From Scatophagus argus (Eukaryota; Chordata; Actinopteri; Scatophagidae): a stretch of 64,000 bases of DNA. The notes beneath the pieces were generated by a model. The model was not told the DNA's origin. It ran no database searches and worked only from the letters and a program-made list of their open reading frames with translations. How positions within the stretch are numbered: position 1 is the first letter of the stretch; every line of letters starts with the position of its first letter. Positions 61,079 through 64,000 of the stretch are shown piece by piece. The position numbers were made by a program, and so were the translations under genes. The stretch lies in NCBI RefSeq assembly GCF_020382885.2, contig NC_058493.1:19438999-19502998 (forward strand), read 5' to 3'.

Positions 61079-64000
61079 ATGGGGGACATCGAGGCTCCCG
61101 ACTCGAATCGGCCGCAGCAGACTGTCCTGCTCTCGCTTCTTCCCAGCAAGGAGTTCGCCACCTCAAGGAAAGGCATGCTGCTTATTGCTGAAGTGGTAAG
61201 AAATGACCAGAGGATTCACTCCTGAAACTATCGGAGCTGCTACTGTGCTGTGGTTCGGTCCGAGGCGCACAAAAGTCAGAGCCCTTGCTGCGTTATTTTG
61301 GAGACTTTTATTTGCTGTTAAGGCAGCCATAGCGACGTGTTGCGTTAATGCGCTTTTATAGCCTGCGTATATTCAACGGGTTGCTTTACTGTCATTTTGA
61401 ATATAAGATGAATCAGTTCCCGTCACAAGGTTTCCGTTAGTAAAGGGAGGAGCAGTAAGGGTGTAAAACAAGTATGGTGTAAACTTGCAGTGAACATTCA
61501 TAAGGAGTTATGGAGTTATGGAGAGCAGAGCACTGATATGTTCATTGTTAGGAATCCAGACTGAGCTCAGTGTTGTGCCAACGTGTACATGAATCCATTT
61601 CAGCTGGTATTAAAGTTCATAGAGGAGAAGTTGCTTTTTTTCCGGTCCGTGTGTGTCTGTGTGATGGTGTTAGAGGTGAGGGTTGGTGTCCTGCTGGTGG
61701 GTGGAGGAGGGGGGGGGGGGGTCACCAACATAATGCATTACATCCACGGAGGAGTCCTCTTGCAGTCAGGAATGCTGTATGGACCCTCACATTTATGTCA
61801 TGTGGCAGTCGGCTCATGCTGGACTGTGAGAGAACAGTCATCGTCCCAACAGTCACATCCTTCACTATGTTGCCCTAGCATGTAGCCTGGAGCTCAGTCC
61901 TCACTGTGTGAGAACGCAGAGCTCAACAGGCCCCCCTTACACACACACACACAATATAGCCTCTTTACTGCTGTTTAACAATGTGACTCTGATCATCAGG
62001 CCTCGAGTGAAACGCTTCTGGAAAACTAAATAAGCAAAATCACTGTCCTCTGCTGACAGTAGACAAGCAGAAGTACGTCTGGTACATGTTCACTATACAG
62101 TACACACACCTGGTTTAAAGTTGCATAGAGTGGTGAGACTCAGTTTGTGTCAGGCGAGCTGCCTCCTGTGAAATTAAGGCCGCAACAGTTAAAAATCACA
62201 GAGAATGAATAAAGAAGATAATGTTGTGCTTGAAGGAAATGAATACAGGTGAGTTTTCACACAGAAAAAGACAGTATATGGACTAGTTTTTATGTAGGTC
62301 ATATTCTACTTACTAAATTGATCACGAGATGAGGGGTGTGTGCGTGTATGTTTTATCACCTCAAACCCTGCTGCGTGTGTGGTGAGAGTGTGAGGTAGCA
62401 CAGGATTTACTGTATCACAATGTATGGTTCTTCTTTGACCTTAAATGGTTAGGTTAATTGATAAATATTGAGAAAATACCTCCCCATGTTTCCCCTATTG
62501 TAGGCCAAACATGAGGAGGGGATTTTTTTCAGCATCACAAAAAAGCATCTTCACTGTATCTTCACTGTATTTGAGTGTGTTTCTACCACAGGTAAGTTTT
62601 TTTTTTTGAGTCAGTTGTCCCTTGATGAACTGATGCATTTAAAAGATGAACTATAAATGGTCATTCAAAGGTGATCCACAGCTGTAAATTGGGAATAATT
62701 TGCTTTTAGCTTTGAGTGTACGGTAGGTTTAGCTACATGTGATTTCATAGAGTGTGCAGCCTCCGTGATGTGGCTGTGAAGCTGTTCCCCTCGGAGTATA
62801 ATATCCACACTTTTACTGTGTTGATCTCATTTAAAGCTAACAGGCAGTTTTATATCAGTCACTGTACTTGGCTGTCTTCCAGAGAGAGCACAGCCTGTAG
62901 CTTTACCATTCTTGGCAGTATTAGTCAGACACATATCCTGCTGAGCATGCATTATTATACACAGTGTGTCAGACCACCCTGTATTTATCACAGCACACTG
63001 AACGTGCCGCAAAAAGGAGCATTTTCACAGCTTTTGAAATGTTTTCAAAATGAAAACAAGCTGTTACTATGGTCTGCACGTTAGGTGTCAGAATTCTAAG
63101 CTCTCAGCTGTAGTTTCTCTGGACTTTTTGTGAATTTAAAAGCCCACACATACACTCACAGCAAGACTGACTACCATCCATATTCATATGACAAATCCTT
63201 TTCAGGGCAATGCTTTGAAAACATGCTTTTCTCTGTTTTATTTCAACATACATAGAGCATCTTTAGCTTTTAGACTGTTGATCCTAAAAGCAGGATACTT
63301 AAAGTCTGGAAATTTGGGGAAGCCCCCCCATTCTCCCCTCAATTTTCACTATTTTCAATTAATCAATCGACTGAGAAACAATTGCAGCCCATCAGTGTTA
63401 CTACAATAAACCACATGATGAACGATTGCCTCGCTGATGTGATGTGTGATTTTCTTTTGTAATGTAGTAAAACTGCTGCTGGAGTTGTGGCAGGGGACTG
63501 ACTGGCTGACTTTACCTGTAGGTGCTGTCTTATTATGGCGAAATCTTAAGGCTTCATGACAGGATGCTGCTCAGTAGCAACATTTCTTTTTTTTTTTAAG
63601 GAGCAGCAGCTGGAGCAGTTTGGGTTCAGTCAGGGGGAGTTCCTAACCTCAGGGCAGTGTAGGATGACTGGCTGAGACAAAGACAAGATGGCCGGGCCTC
63701 CTTGAGATTACGGGGTCTGGACTTGCTGTCATTTGCAGTGATTATGGTGCGCCCAGCCCCTCTAATGAAGAAGGTCAAAACACAGGGCAGCCTCATTCAC
63801 TTGCATTGTAACTATCTAGCTGCAGAGACGGCACGCTTCAACATCTTGTTTCATTATTGCAGCTTTGTGTTTGCGGGTGTTTACAGAAGTGTGTTTGTGT
63901 GCGAGAGAGGACTAGCGGGATTCAGTGTAACAGTGTACAAGCCTGTGTGAATTAACAGTGCCTTTTCACAGCTGTATCTCCTTACAGGAAGTGGGCCTGG
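61079..64000 (+). CDS. cmtm3: CMTM3-like MARVEL protein, partial: first coding exon, rest beyond window
   Basis: Coding exon 1 is 61079-61195 (39 codons, phase 0, donor GTG|GTAAGA). It reads MGDIEAPDSNRPQQT then LLSLLPSKEFATSRKGMLLIAEV. The LLP..F..S.KG.LL.AE pattern matches the start of CMTM3 (human: ALLPARAF...SLKGRLLLAE). The ATG context is strong (A at -3, G at +4). The next exon may begin at 63988 after CTTACAG (GAAGTGGGCCTGG, reading E-V-G-L in phase), the last 13 bases of the window. It is the second CMTM gene in tandem, about 0.5 kb after the cklf-like stop. The symbol is provisional because only the N-terminus is visible. Confidence 0.65.
61196..63987 (+). other. cmtm3: cmtm3-like intron 1 (2.8 kb, right end tentative)
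   Basis: The donor is clear; the acceptor is proposed at 63987. Contains a poly(G) run (61710-61720), a CA run (61940-61952) and otherwise unique sequence. I found no exon coding the expected next hydrophobic segment before the window edge. Confidence 0.55.

Overview
This is a vertebrate nuclear chromosome segment, almost certainly from a ray-finned (teleost, probably percomorph) fish. Coding sequence is split into short exons with GT-AG introns, microsatellites are abundant, there is a tRNA-derived SINE, and one intron holds a worn copy of an interspersed repeat I recognise from percomorph genomes. The species cannot be named from the sequence. Nothing bacterial, viral or plasmid-like is present.

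Layout from left to right. (1) 1-34.2 kb: cbfa2t3 (MTG16/ETO2 co-repressor), plus strand. It has a 5' untranslated exon ending at 1475, a 14.2-kb first intron, ten coding exons (15714-28727) that join in frame into 650 codons, and a probable 5.5-kb 3' UTR. (2) 34.2-36.0 kb: intergenic DNA with a SINE. (3) 35984-38971: pabpn1l (ePABP2, a cytoplasmic oocyte/embryo poly(A)-binding protein), plus strand, six coding exons, 262 aa. (4) 39512-40870: trappc2l, minus strand, five coding exons, 139 aa. It is tail-to-tail with pabpn1l and contains a textbook U12-type intron. (5) 41387-58529: galns (lysosomal N-acetylgalactosamine-6-sulfatase), plus strand, 14 coding exons, 524 aa, sharing a roughly 0.5-kb divergent promoter with trappc2l. 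(6) 59357-60569: a chemokine-like-factor/CMTM MARVEL-domain gene (cklf-like), plus strand, four coding exons, 140 aa. (7) 61079-end: first coding exon of a second CMTM gene (cmtm3-like), which runs out of the window.

The genes are not one pathway; the link is conserved neighbourhood. From memory, CBFA2T3, PABPN1L, TRAPPC2L and GALNS are adjacent on human 16q24, while the CKLF/CMTM cluster lies elsewhere on 16q. All exon models were built by hand: every exon junction was checked for splice dinucleotides and reading phase, and the assembled proteins were compared with family sequences from memory. UTR limits and transcription starts are inferred.

I found no convincing new genetic system. The best second-look items are the U12 intron of trappc2l, the compact divergent and convergent gene arrangements, a strong G-quadruplex motif in the cbfa2t3 3' UTR, a microsatellite that serves as the polypyrimidine tract of a cbfa2t3 coding exon, and several AT-rich intronic stretches that look like conserved non-coding elements.
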